A stretch of 64,000 nucleotides of DNA from JAOAGA01 sp964540515. Lineage in GTDB: Bacteria; CALINM01. Numbering within the stretch: position 1 is the first letter of the stretch; each line of letters starts with the position of its first letter. The notes beneath the pieces were generated by a model. It worked only from the letters and a program-made list of their open reading frames with translations, was not told where the DNA came from and made no database searches. The DNA lies in contig CAZIMS010000001.1 in the NCBI GenBank assembly GCA_964540515.1, forward strand, positions 1-64,000, read 5' to 3'. A program made the position numbers and the translations under genes. Positions 7,819 to 16,240 of the stretch are shown here, one piece after another.

Positions 7819-8589
7819 CTAAAATAAAAAGGCAGTTAAGACATAGTCGGCAACAAATATAACAACACATGCAAGGACAACGGCCTCAGTAGTAGCCTTA
7901 CCAACTCCTCTCGCTCCACCCTTCGTATAGTACCCCTTGTAACAACCTATTATTGAAAGAAGCAAACCAAAAATGATTGATTTCAAAAGCCCATTATAAA
8001 TATCACTTATCTCTAATAAGTCAAGGGTACGATTTATGTAAACACCTGAGTTTATATTAAGCATCTTAACACCCACTATATAACCACCAACAATACCTGT
8101 AAAATCAGATATTACTGTTAAGACAGGCACAACCAAGACTGAGGCTATTACTCTTGGAACAACTAAATACTTAATAGGATTTACAGCCATAACTTCCAGT
8201 GCATCTATCTGTTCTGTCACTCTCATAGTGCCTATCTCAGCCGCCATAGCCGAACCAGCTCTTGCTGTTACCATAATACTTGTAAGGACAGGACCAAGCT
8301 CTCTACACAAACTAAGAGCTACAACAGCCCCCACCATACTCTCTGCACTAAATCTTCTAAAGCCTGTATAGGTCTGTAGAGCAAGCACCATCCCAGTAAA
8401 GGTGCTAACTAAAACAACGACGAATAAAGACCTAACACCTATAAACTCCATCTGATCAAAAATTCGTTCAATCTTTAAAGGTCTCTTAACAGACTGTTTT
8501 ATGGTCTCTAAAAAAAGCAAAAATATTAAACCAGCCTCTGAAAAAAGGTTTAAAAACTGTTTACCAATAATCTCAATAAGTCTTGTCAT
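7819..8589 (-). CDS. mlaE: MlaE-like ABC transporter permease
   Basis: 256 aa integral membrane protein of the MlaE/YrbE family: conserved GVRSLFVV, FTGMVLALQTY, ARAGSAMAAEIGTMRVTEQIDALEVMAVNP and the final GKATTEAVV segment are all readable. It forms the membrane pore of the phospholipid transporter with MlaF (ATPase) and MlaD (MCE). It begins one base after alr ends and is followed after four bases by mlaF. Confidence 0.95.
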   Translation of the reverse strand: MTRLIEIIGKQFLNLFSEAGLIFLLFLETIKQSVKRPLKIERIFDQMEFIGVRSLFVVVLVSTFTGMVLALQTYTGFRRFSAESMVGAVVALSLCRELGPVLTSIMVTARAGSAMAAEIGTMRVTEQIDALEVMAVNPIKYLVVPRVIASVLVVPVLTVISDFTGIVGGYIVGVKMLNINSGVYINRTLDLLEISDIYNGLLKSIIFGLLLSIIGCYKGYYTKGGARGVGKATTEAVVLACVVIFVADYVLTAFLF

Positions 8590-8590
8590 C

Positions 8591-9688
8591 TTAGCCTTTA
8601 TAAATCCTTTTAACCTTTTTTGATACTAAACAAAAAAGCTCATAAGAGATAGTACCAGCTAACTTAGCAATATTATCAGGATGAACCTCTTCTCTTACAC
8701 CACCCCAAAGTACAACTTCATCCCCTATTGTAACATCCTTTATATCTGTGACATCTATCATTATCATATCCATACAGACTCTTCCGCAAACTTTAGCAAT
8801 ACCTTTATCCTTGATATAAACTATACCTTTATTAGAAAGAGCTCTAAGATATCCATCCCCATAGCCAACTGCTAAAGTAGCAATCAAACTCTCTCTATCG
8901 GTCTTAAAAGTGCCTCCATAACTTATTTTCGTATCTTTAGGCACCTTTTTCAGGGATATAATTTTGGTTTTAAAAGTCATGGCTGGTTTTACATCAATCA
9001 TCTTTCTGAACTTCTCATCAGGGTAGCCACCATAAAGTAGTATACCTGGTCTAACAGCATTTATAAACTCATCAAAGTTATAAAAAATTCCAGCGCTATT
9101 AGCTATATGAATAATCTCAGGTTTTATACCACTATTTAAAAACTTCTTAACTGCCTCTTTAAAAATCTCAACCTGTTTGATAGTAAAGTTCTCATCACAA
9201 TCGGCCGATGAGAAATGAGTCATAATCCCCTGTACTTTGATATTAGGAGCTTCCTTCAAAAACTTAATAAGTCTATCCGCCTCGCTAACATTAAAGCCAG
9301 TTCTTACCATACCAGTCTCAATCTCAATATTAATTAATACTTCATCCTTTAATCTCTTTAATTTATTCAAAACATCAAAATCATAAACAACAGGTATTAT
9401 TTGACCGTCTACATATTTCATATCACCATCAAAAATACCACCAAATACCAAAAAGGGCTTACTGGTCAATTCCCTTAGATCTAAAGCCTCTTTAACAGAA
9501 GAAACTCCAAAAAAATCAGATAACCCATCTATCTTACAAATTACCTTCTTTGCCGAATGCCCATATGCATCATCTTTAACGACAGAGATGATCTTTTTAT
9601 CTTTAGCCACCTTTCTTATCTCTGCAAGATTATTATATATCGTTGCTAAATCTATTTCTGCCCAGATTGGTCTTCCCAAAATTTTCAT
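8591..9688 (-). CDS. alr: Alanine racemase
   Basis: 365 aa, normal length. PLP-binding Lys lies in SVVKDDAYGHS near residue 38, the second catalytic base region has YGGTFKTD, and VCMDMIMIDVT is the conserved C-terminal motif. It interconverts L- and D-alanine for peptidoglycan in the cytoplasm. Start ATG at 9688. It is the first gene of the alr-mlaE-mlaF-mlaD run, one base before mlaE, which couples cell-wall precursor and envelope lipid functions. Confidence 0.95.
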   Translation of the reverse strand: MKILGRPIWAEIDLATIYNNLAEIRKVAKDKKIISVVKDDAYGHSAKKVICKIDGLSDFFGVSSVKEALDLRELTSKPFLVFGGIFDGDMKYVDGQIIPVVYDFDVLNKLKRLKDEVLINIEIETGMVRTGFNVSEADRLIKFLKEAPNIKVQGIMTHFSSADCDENFTIKQVEIFKEAVKKFLNSGIKPEIIHIANSAGIFYNFDEFINAVRPGILLYGGYPDEKFRKMIDVKPAMTFKTKIISLKKVPKDTKISYGGTFKTDRESLIATLAVGYGDGYLRALSNKGIVYIKDKGIAKVCGRVCMDMIMIDVTDIKDVTIGDEVVLWGGVREEVHPDNIAKLAGTISYELFCLVSKKVKRIYKG

Positions 9689-9730
9689 AATAAGTTTTTA
9701 TTATATACCTCAAAAAAAGTAAAGTAATTA

Positions 9731-10512
9731 TTATTTTTCAACACTTTTTTTTAAATTAAGGGCAAACCACCCCTCCTTTTGCTTAATCTCTTCTACCTTA
9801 AACTCAACATAAAGCTTAAGAAAGCTATCTAACTGCCCCTCAAGCAAACCTCCAGCTATGAAGATACCCCCCTTATCTAACAACCTTTTCACATCACAAG
9901 AGATAAGCATATGGACATTGATTGGCACATTAGCTAATATCATAGGAAATCTTTTTTTAAAAAAACATAAATCCTTTATTAAAAACCTAATAGCCCTTTT
10001 TTTAGCAACATTTTTTTTGTAATTTTTTTTCGCTTCCTCAATAATATAGGGGTCGATATCTAAGGCATAAACCTTTTTAAGCCCTTTCTTGATAAGAAAT
10101 ATTGATAGCAACCCAGAACCAGAGCCCACATCAAGGGCTCTAAGAGGCACATTAGAAGGAATAGACTTCTCAATAATCTCAAGCATCAAAATAGTTGCAG
10201 GATGTGAAAAGCCAAAAGAAATACCTGGTGTAATATTTATAGCCTCTTTTGAGCCTCTAAAATTACGATAATTCGAGAATTTATAGCTACCAATCCTAAA
10301 GGCTTTCTCTGAAGTAGGGCAAAAGGGGGTTTTTTCTAACTTATAAAAGGAGAAGGGAGTTTTTTTTTAATCAAAAACTTCTCTACAAAGGTCTTTGTTT
10401 TTTCATTATTTGCAAAAATTGAAAATCTCTGCTTATCTTTTCTTACAATTAAGAATCTTTTGAAATCTTTAAGATTAATCTTTTCTTCTATCACATACTC
10501 ATACTTAGCCAT
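9731..10512 (-). pseudogene. prmA: PrmA-like ribosomal protein L11 methyltransferase, interrupted by a frameshift at an A9 run
   Basis: The gene is in two frames. From the ATG at 10512 (after AGAGGATT) a 58-codon frame runs to TAG at 10338-10336. A second frame continues through TPGISFGFSHPAT into the SAM-binding core LDVGSGSGLLSIF and the motif LANVPINV, ending at 9731. The junction is a run of nine A (coding strand) at 10368-10360. A tenth A would give one uninterrupted 260-aa protein with the PrmA N-terminal domain and catalytic domain. PrmA trimethylates ribosomal protein L11 in E. coli. Options are a sequencing error, a real null allele, or transcriptional slippage at A9 that restores part of the product. 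An internal ATG at 10189 opens only the catalytic half. It lies 25 bases after the CorC-like gene. Confidence 0.8.
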
Positions 10513-10537
10513 CATAATCCTCTAAAAAGCCTTTAAC

Positions 10538-11785
10538 TTAGTCATTGTCCTTCTTGATAAGCACACGTTTAATCTTATTACCTTTAATATTTTTTATCTT
10601 AAACAAGAGCCCTGCATACCTAATCTCTTCATCCTTCTTAGGAATCTTACCTGTAATATAAAAAATTAAGCCTGCCAAGGTATTTTCTTCTTCAGGCAGA
10701 TTAGTCTTAAGGGCATTATTTATTATCCTAATTGGGGTATTTCCGCTTGCCACATAGGTATTCTCATTAATAAGTCTAAGCATCAGCTCTTCATCAAAAT
10801 CATGCTCATCTCTAATCTCACCGAAAATCTCTTCTATTACATCCTCCATAGTAACAATACCCTCAAAATTACCATACTCATCCACCACTGTTCCAAGATG
10901 TACCCTATTTTTCTTTAAAAGCTCAAAGACCTCATCGGCATAAATTATATCCGGTATAAAAACTGGAGCACGCATAATTTTTCGCAAGTTAAATGACTCC
11001 TCATTTCCCCAAAAATCCATAATATCCTTAGAATGGACAACTCCGATAATATTATCTGCCTGACCTTCATATACAGGATAGCGGGAGTATTTATTGCTGT
11101 GGACTATAGCAAGACAGTTATTTAAGTCAGCATCAACATCCAGAGAAACTACTTGAGACTTAGGAACCATAATCTCTCTACAGGTAATCTCTGATATATT
11201 CCAGATATTCTTATAAATAAAAGCCTTTTCCCTTTCAAGAATCCCCTCTTCTTGAGCGATAGAAAATATAGACTTTACATCATCAGGGGTAAGTCTCCTG
11301 TTTTCTTGCGTCTTTATACCCAAAGCTTTCAAAACATAGGACACAAAAAAGATAAAATATTTAATGATAGGATGAAGAAGCTTATATATCACATTAGTTA
11401 GAGGTGCAAAGAAGAGGGCAAATTTTTCTGGAATATTAGAAGCTACACTTTTTGGAGCAATCTCGCCAAAAACAATGATTAATAAAGTAGTCATTATAGA
11501 GCTATAGAGAATACCTTTATCACCAAAGATTAAATAGAAAAAATAAGCAGAGTAAGAAGCAAGGAAAATATTTACGATGTTGTTTCCAACCAGTATGACA
11601 CTCAAAAAACTCTCAGGGTTATCCTGAAAATTATTAACAATTTTTGCCTTTTTATTTTTCTTAGCTAAACTTTTTATTCTTAATCTATTAGAGAATAGGG
11701 TTGCTGTTTCTATACCTGAGAAATAGGCTGATGCCGTTAGCAGTACAACGTATACAAAAAAATAAAATAAACTTTCTCCTTCCAA
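10538..11785 (-). CDS. CNNM/CBS/CorC-HlyC domain membrane protein (hemolysin C-like)
   Basis: 415 aa. Domain order: CNNM (DUF21) membrane domain with about four hydrophobic segments in residues 1-150 (SAYFSGIETATLFSN at its start); paired CBS domains about 200-320 (SRYPVYEGQADNIIGVVHSKD, VDEYGNFEGIVTMEDVIEEIFGEI); and a C-terminal CorC/HlyC transporter-associated domain. The family is linked to magnesium or cobalt export in the cytoplasmic membrane; 'hemolysin' is a historical name. The start is a TTG at 11785 with GGGAGGG about 12 bases upstream; no ATG gives a full first helix. Confidence 0.88.
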   Translation of the reverse strand: MEGESLFYFFVYVVLLTASAYFSGIETATLFSNRLRIKSLAKKNKKAKIVNNFQDNPESFLSVILVGNNIVNIFLASYSAYFFYLIFGDKGILYSSIMTTLLIIVFGEIAPKSVASNIPEKFALFFAPLTNVIYKLLHPIIKYFIFFVSYVLKALGIKTQENRRLTPDDVKSIFSIAQEEGILEREKAFIYKNIWNISEITCREIMVPKSQVVSLDVDADLNNCLAIVHSNKYSRYPVYEGQADNIIGVVHSKDIMDFWGNEESFNLRKIMRAPVFIPDIIYADEVFELLKKNRVHLGTVVDEYGNFEGIVTMEDVIEEIFGEIRDEHDFDEELMLRLINENTYVASGNTPIRIINNALKTNLPEEENTLAGLIFYITGKIPKKDEEIRYAGLLFKIKNIKGNKIKRVLIKKDND

Positions 11786-11876
11786 GCCTTACATTACCCT
11801 CCCAATAACGACATACATACTCTAATAAAATAGCTTATCAAATTGTGAGCTTAAATATTACAATCAATTTTAAAAA

Positions 11877-12246
11877 AGTCATAGCAGGAGTATAAGCCGG
11901 GTTCTGTCGTGGGAGTTCATTCATCTCTGTAGGTTTGTTGCCAAACCCATCTTGCTGCCTACCCGCTCTTACCCTTAAAGGGGATGGAGGCACATCAACC
12001 TCAAAAGAGATTTAAGAGCCTATTTGGCATTGCTCCTGGCGGGGTTTACCCTGCCATAGCTGTCACCAGCTATGCGGTAAGCTCTTACCTCACCATTTCA
12101 CCCTTACCTTGCATTGCAAGGCGGTATATTTTCTGTGGCACTTTCCTCCTGTCACCAGAACTTCCTGTTAGGAAGCGCCATGCCTCTTGGAGCCCGGACT
12201 TTCCTCTCCTTTATAAAAAGGAGCGAACTCCTCCCCTGCTATTACT
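11877..12246 (-). ncRNA. rnpB: RNase P RNA, bacterial type A
   Basis: The minus strand carries the universally conserved rnpB blocks: GAGGAAAGTCCGGGCTCC near the 5' end (CR I), GGTAAGGGTGAAATGGTGAGGTAAGAG in pieces around 12120-12085, the GCAGGGTAAACCCC core, and ACAGAACCCGGCTTATA near the 3' end (CR V). Helix P1 pairs about 12246-12235 with 11888-11877, fixing approximate ends at about 370 nt. It processes tRNA 5' ends. A frame on the opposite strand across this gene (11984-12433) is not coding. T6 at 11876-11871 follows the 3' end. Confidence 0.95.
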
Positions 12247-12256
12247 ATTGAGTAAT

Positions 12257-12285
12257 ATAATAACACAATTCTTAACTCTTTGCAA
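12257..12285 (-). promoter_or_regulatory. Probable promoter of rnpB
   Basis: TTGCAA (12285-12280) and TATTAT (12262-12257), 17 bases apart on the minus strand, would start transcription near 12250, matching the start of helix P1. Confidence 0.5.
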
Positions 12286-12736
12286 AATTAGTATTACCTG
12301 TGGACAAGGCCTTTTTTTTCAAAAATTAATTTACCTAGAATACTTTACGATACAAAATACAAAACAAGTAAAGGAAAAGATTAATATTAGGTATGAAAGC
12401 TTTTATAGAGGGCATGGAGCGTTAGGAATTTAGACCTGTTTTAAAAGGAATTGAGACTTGCTTATCACTTATCACCTATCACTTATCACTTAAAATAAAA
12501 ACCTCTATTTACCTCACCTCTAAACAATACAAACAGCTCTTTCAAATTCCTTCTCCTTCCTTACAACTATTTTTTTTGAATAAAGACAAAAATGACATCT
12601 CTAAATTTTTTGCACTATCCAAGAAGGCTTATCAGCCAAAAATCTACAAAGATAAACCTTATTCTAAAATAGGACATTTCTAAATGTGTAAAAAGCAGAC
12701 ATCTCTATTTGTGGTTGACAACAAGGTAACTGAAGG
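12286..12736. other. Gene-free stretch between the rnpB and tRNA-Leu promoters
   Basis: About 450 bases with no convincing gene. A start-less open frame on the plus strand (12426-12680, 85 codons, ending KIGHF at TAA 12681) has protein-like composition in its second half and may be a decayed remnant, possibly of a mobile element. I cannot assign it to a family. A 7-bp tandem repeat lies inside it. A TTGACA at 12715-12720 has no well-spaced -10. Confidence 0.5.
12461..12491. repeat. 7-bp tandem repeat, about 4.4 copies
   Basis: Units of CTTATCA repeated in tandem (third unit CCTATCA), 31 bases in total, in the gene-free stretch. There are no spacers and no CRISPR character. Confidence 0.8.
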
Positions 12737-12765
12737 TTGACTTTTTTTTTTCAATATGATTATAT
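12737..12765 (+). promoter_or_regulatory. Probable promoter of tRNA-Leu
   Basis: TTGACT (12737-12742), a 17-base spacer containing a T-run, then TTATAT (12760-12765). The expected start is about five bases before the mature tRNA. Confidence 0.5.
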
Positions 12766-12776
12766 ATTTCAATATT

Positions 12777-12860
12777 GCCGGAGTGGTGGAACAGGCAGAC
12801 GCGCTGGACTCAAAATCCAGTGGGGGCAACCTCGTGCGAGTTCGATTCTCGCCTCCGGCA
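12777..12860 (+). tRNA. tRNA-Leu (anticodon CAA)
   Basis: Acceptor stem GCCGGAG / CTCCGGC with discriminator A; anticodon stem CTGGA/TCCAG with loop CTCAAAA, giving anticodon CAA. A long variable arm (GGGGGCAACCTC), as expected for a class II tRNA, and T loop TTCGATT. 84 nt, CCA not encoded. A transporter gene starts 12 bases later. Confidence 0.95.
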
Positions 12861-12872
12861 TTTTAATTATTT

Positions 12873-13727
12873 ATGTGGCTTTTATTATCTCTCTTCTCTG
12901 CCATCACTCTTTCAATAAGTGATACTTTTTTAAAGGTAGCTGGAAAAGATAGTTCAACCTTTTATCTTTCCTACAAAAGACTTTTTTATGCCCTTATTGT
13001 GTTAATACCCTTTTTTGTTTTACAACCTCACGGGACTCCAAAGGAAGGATTTTGGTTAACTTTTTTTATCGCCTTACCGCTTGAAGCCCTCGCTATTATT
13101 TTGTATATTACCGCTATTAAAATATCTACTCTTAGCAAAACGATCCCCTTTTTAGCCTTTACGCCTATCTTTTTGACTGTGATCCCCAAGTTTTTGTTAG
13201 GGGAAGGGATCTCTTTGGCTGGTTTGTTTGGTGTTATCTTTATTGCTTTGGGCGGGTATATATTGAATATAGATAAGTTGCAGGAAGGGATATTAACACC
13301 CTTTTTAGCTATAACAAAAGAAAGGGGATCGAGATATATGCTTTGTGTATCCTTTCTTTATGCAATCACCTCTACTTTAGGCAAAAAGGCTATTCTTTTA
13401 TCTTCTCCATCATTTTTTGGTTTGTCCTTTTTCTGCGCCTTGACAATTCTTTTTTTTCTACTATCTCGTTTTTTTAATAACTCTGCAGAGAATCACAATA
13501 ATAAGTTTATTTTCCTATCAGGCCTTATATATGGTGTAATGATTATTTCACATTTATACGCTATTAGCCTTACTAAGGTAGCTTATATGATATCTATAAA
13601 AAGGCTAAGCCTACTCTTTAGTATTGTCTGGGGTTATCTGTTTTTTAAAGAAAAGAATATAAGGAACCATCTTTTGGGTGGTTCCTTAATGTTTTTTGGC
13701 TTTGTGGTAATAACTATCTGGGGTTAA
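12873..13727 (+). CDS. EamA/DMT-family membrane transporter
   Basis: 284 aa with about ten hydrophobic segments arranged as two five-helix repeats, as in drug/metabolite transporters; the repeat ends are visible as FLTVIPKFLLGEGISLAGLFGVIFIALGGY in pieces and, in the second half, LSLLFSIVWGYLFFKEKNIRNHLLGG. The substrate cannot be predicted. The ATG at 12873 is 12 bases after the tRNA-Leu 3' end, so the mRNA probably starts upstream of or within the tRNA transcript. No strong ribosome site is visible. It ends four bases into the convergent purA gene. Confidence 0.8.
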   Translation: MWLLLSLFSAITLSISDTFLKVAGKDSSTFYLSYKRLFYALIVLIPFFVLQPHGTPKEGFWLTFFIALPLEALAIILYITAIKISTLSKTIPFLAFTPIFLTVIPKFLLGEGISLAGLFGVIFIALGGYILNIDKLQEGILTPFLAITKERGSRYMLCVSFLYAITSTLGKKAILLSSPSFFGLSFFCALTILFFLLSRFFNNSAENHNNKFIFLSGLIYGVMIISHLYAISLTKVAYMISIKRLSLLFSIVWGYLFFKEKNIRNHLLGGSLMFFGFVVITIWG

Positions 13728-15010
13728 AAGGGAGACTCAAATACTATATTGGCCTCTCTTTCTGGACCAACTGATACAATGTTTATCTTTACCTCAAGAA
13801 AATCTTCTATAAACTTAAGATAATCTTTGGTTTCCACGGGAAGGTCTAAACCATCTCTAATTTTTGATATGTCCTTTTTCCAACCCTTAAACTCTCTATA
13901 AATAGGCTTTACTTTTTCCAGTATCTCTACATCCTGTGGCATATAATCAAGCTCTAAACCTTTATATTCATAGCCTACACATACATTTATATCCTCAAGC
14001 TCGTTTAAGACATCAATCTTTGTAAGGACAATACCATCTATGCCATTTATCATTATAGCTTTTTTTAATGCCACTAAATCTATCCAGCCACATCTTCGAG
14101 GCCTTCCAGTGGTAGCACCATACTCACCACCCCTATCTCTTATATAATCTCCAATACTGTCAGTAAGCTCTGTAGGGAAAGGACCGTTACCAACTCTTGT
14201 AGTATATGCCTTTGCTACTCCAATTACTCTCTTTATGTTTTGGAAGGCAATGCCACTACCTATAGCTGCATTGGCCGATATGGTGTTGGATGATGTTACA
14301 TATGGGTAGGTTCCGTGATCTAAATCAAGTAGTGTGCCCTGTGCACCCTCAAAGAGCACACTTTTTTTATTTTTTATCAGTTTATTTAATAAAATTCCTG
14401 TATCTGTTACCATATCCTTTATCTTATCAAAATTTTCCATTGTCTCATTATAAACCTCATCAAAGCTAAGGGGAGTTTCCTTGAATATATATTTGATATA
14501 ATCATTTTTCTCTTCAAGTATGTTAGTGAGCTTCTTTTTAAAGCTTTCTGTATTTGTAAGCTCTCCTAATCTAATACCGTACCTTGCTGATTTGTCCTCA
14601 TAGGCAGGACCTATACCTCTACCAGTAGTACCAATTTTTACGCCATTCTTTTTTTCTCTTAATATGTCTATCTTTTTATGGTAAGGAAAGATTACATGAG
14701 CAGAATCACTTATAAAGAGTTTTGTATCCTCTGGTATGAGATCCTCTTTTTTTAAAGTTTCGATCTCTTTGACTAAAACTGCCAAATCTAATACAACACC
14801 ATTGCCTATAACACAAACCTTGTTGTTCCATAAAATACCAGAGGGGATTAAGTGTAGGATTATTCTTTTATTATTAACAACAAGAGTATGTCCTGCATTA
14901 TTTCCTCCCTGAAACCTAACAATAACATCTACCTTTTCAGAGAAAAAATCTACTATCTTACCTTTGCCCTCATCTCCCCACTGGGCACCTATTAACACTA
15001 CCGCATTCAT
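13724..15010 (-). CDS. purA: Adenylosuccinate synthetase
   Basis: 428 aa. The N-terminal GAQWGDEGKGKIVDF loop, GHTLV His region, TTGRGIGPAYEDK and the TTRVGNGPFPTEL motif are all present. It makes adenylosuccinate from IMP, aspartate and GTP, the first step to AMP. The ATG overlaps the end of hisZ by four bases (translational coupling). Co-transcription of purA and hisZ links purine and histidine synthesis, both of which involve AICAR. Confidence 0.97.
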   Translation of the reverse strand: MNAVVLIGAQWGDEGKGKIVDFFSEKVDVIVRFQGGNNAGHTLVVNNKRIILHLIPSGILWNNKVCVIGNGVVLDLAVLVKEIETLKKEDLIPEDTKLFISDSAHVIFPYHKKIDILREKKNGVKIGTTGRGIGPAYEDKSARYGIRLGELTNTESFKKKLTNILEEKNDYIKYIFKETPLSFDEVYNETMENFDKIKDMVTDTGILLNKLIKNKKSVLFEGAQGTLLDLDHGTYPYVTSSNTISANAAIGSGIAFQNIKRVIGVAKAYTTRVGNGPFPTELTDSIGDYIRDRGGEYGATTGRPRRCGWIDLVALKKAIMINGIDGIVLTKIDVLNELEDINVCVGYEYKGLELDYMPQDVEILEKVKPIYREFKGWKKDISKIRDGLDLPVETKDYLKFIEDFLEVKINIVSVGPEREANIVFESPF

Positions 15011-16239
15011 AATATCTCCTTCAAACTTTCTTGAAAAGCACCATTGTTTTTTAAAACCTTCTCGTCAATTAGTAACTTTTTCCCATCAATTTTTCTTATG
15101 ATAAGAATATTATTATTGTATATCTCAACGATCAAATCAAAAACTTTTTCATCATAAGGCTCATCTCTCATTCTCATAACTACTTTATATCCAAAACTAA
15201 TGAGCCTCTCCCCAATATCATAGGCCCTATTAAAGTTATCATAAGAGGATATTAATACCTTTTTTTGATTTGTTAGGGTGCCTAATGCCTTTGTAAGATT
15301 AAGTAAGTCAACAGCAAAGCCTGTTGCTGGAATATCTTTACCAGTATATTTTTTTAGTAGGTTATCATATCTACCACCGGTTATTATCTCTAAAAAATTA
15401 TTATTGCTATCGGATGAATAGACATCAATCACAAGGCCTGTATGGTACTCAAACCCTTTTATCTCTCCCAAATCAAACAAAAGCTCACCATTTAAGAGGT
15501 CTGCTGTTTCCTCATAAATATTCCTAAGATTTTTTAGATAAGCTCTCGTCTCTGGAAAGTTATATTTTTTTTCAACAAGTTCAATTATATTTATGCCTCC
15601 TGATAAAAATGGAATTTTAATAATAAACTCCTTCTTTTTCTTATCAATAGGAATCTTAGAAATCATCTCTTCCATCTTGCCTATGTCTTTAATAATTAGT
15701 GCCTTCTTTAAAGTTTTATATGTCTCTATATCTACAGCATCTTTTACAACACTTCTAAAGATATTTACGTCATTAAGAAAAATTTTGGTATTTCTTAATC
15801 TCAAAGTCTCTACAAACTTTTTTATCAGATTAATTAGATATTTATCTGCCGTAAGACCACCATAGTTTATAATCTCCACCCCTGCCTGAAAGATTTCCCT
15901 CATATTTCCTTTCAGCACCTTCTCATTACGCAGTACTGAGCCATCGTAAAAGACCTTGTAAATATTACTTAAATCTTTTCCTGAGATAAATCTAGCAATC
16001 TGAGGGGTAAAATCGTATCTAAAGCATGCTGGCTTGCCTTCGTAGGGGTCAATGTAATTAAAGAAAAACTCTTCCTTTTCTTCGCTTAGTTTAAAGGTTT
16101 CGATAAACTCAACGCTCGATGTAATGATCGGACTGAAACCAAAGAGGGTTGCAACATCGTAGAATTTTTTCTTTACAAAATAAAAGACCTCCGCCTTTTC
16201 AGGCGAGAGGTCTAAAAACCCATCAGGAATTTTGAGCAT
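15007..16239 (-). CDS. hisZ: ATP phosphoribosyltransferase regulatory subunit
   Basis: 410 aa, related to the catalytic core of histidyl-tRNA synthetase but lacking its anticodon-binding module. FRYDFTPQIARF replaces the synthetase's ATP/amino-acid motif 2, and GLVIDVYS and GGRYDNLL are HisZ-like. HisZ forms a complex with a short HisG and gives histidine feedback control; hisG is not in the window. It starts one base after serA ends and overlaps purA at its 3' end. Confidence 0.85.
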   Translation of the reverse strand: MLKIPDGFLDLSPEKAEVFYFVKKKFYDVATLFGFSPIITSSVEFIETFKLSEEKEEFFFNYIDPYEGKPACFRYDFTPQIARFISGKDLSNIYKVFYDGSVLRNEKVLKGNMREIFQAGVEIINYGGLTADKYLINLIKKFVETLRLRNTKIFLNDVNIFRSVVKDAVDIETYKTLKKALIIKDIGKMEEMISKIPIDKKKKEFIIKIPFLSGGINIIELVEKKYNFPETRAYLKNLRNIYEETADLLNGELLFDLGEIKGFEYHTGLVIDVYSSDSNNNFLEIITGGRYDNLLKKYTGKDIPATGFAVDLLNLTKALGTLTNQKKVLISSYDNFNRAYDIGERLISFGYKVVMRMRDEPYDEKVFDLIVEIYNNNILIIRKIDGKKLLIDEKVLKNNGAFQESLKEIL

Positions 16240-16240
16240 T

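Noticed and set aside
11984..12433. 149-codon open frame on the plus strand
   Set aside because: It lies opposite RNase P RNA; the conserved RNA blocks on the minus strand explain the sequence.
12461..12491. Short tandem repeat considered as a CRISPR seed
   Set aside because: Seven-base units without spacers; no cas genes in the window.
12426..12680. Start-less 85-codon open frame with protein-like composition
   Set aside because: No start codon, no ribosome site and no family I can name; kept only as a possible decayed remnant.
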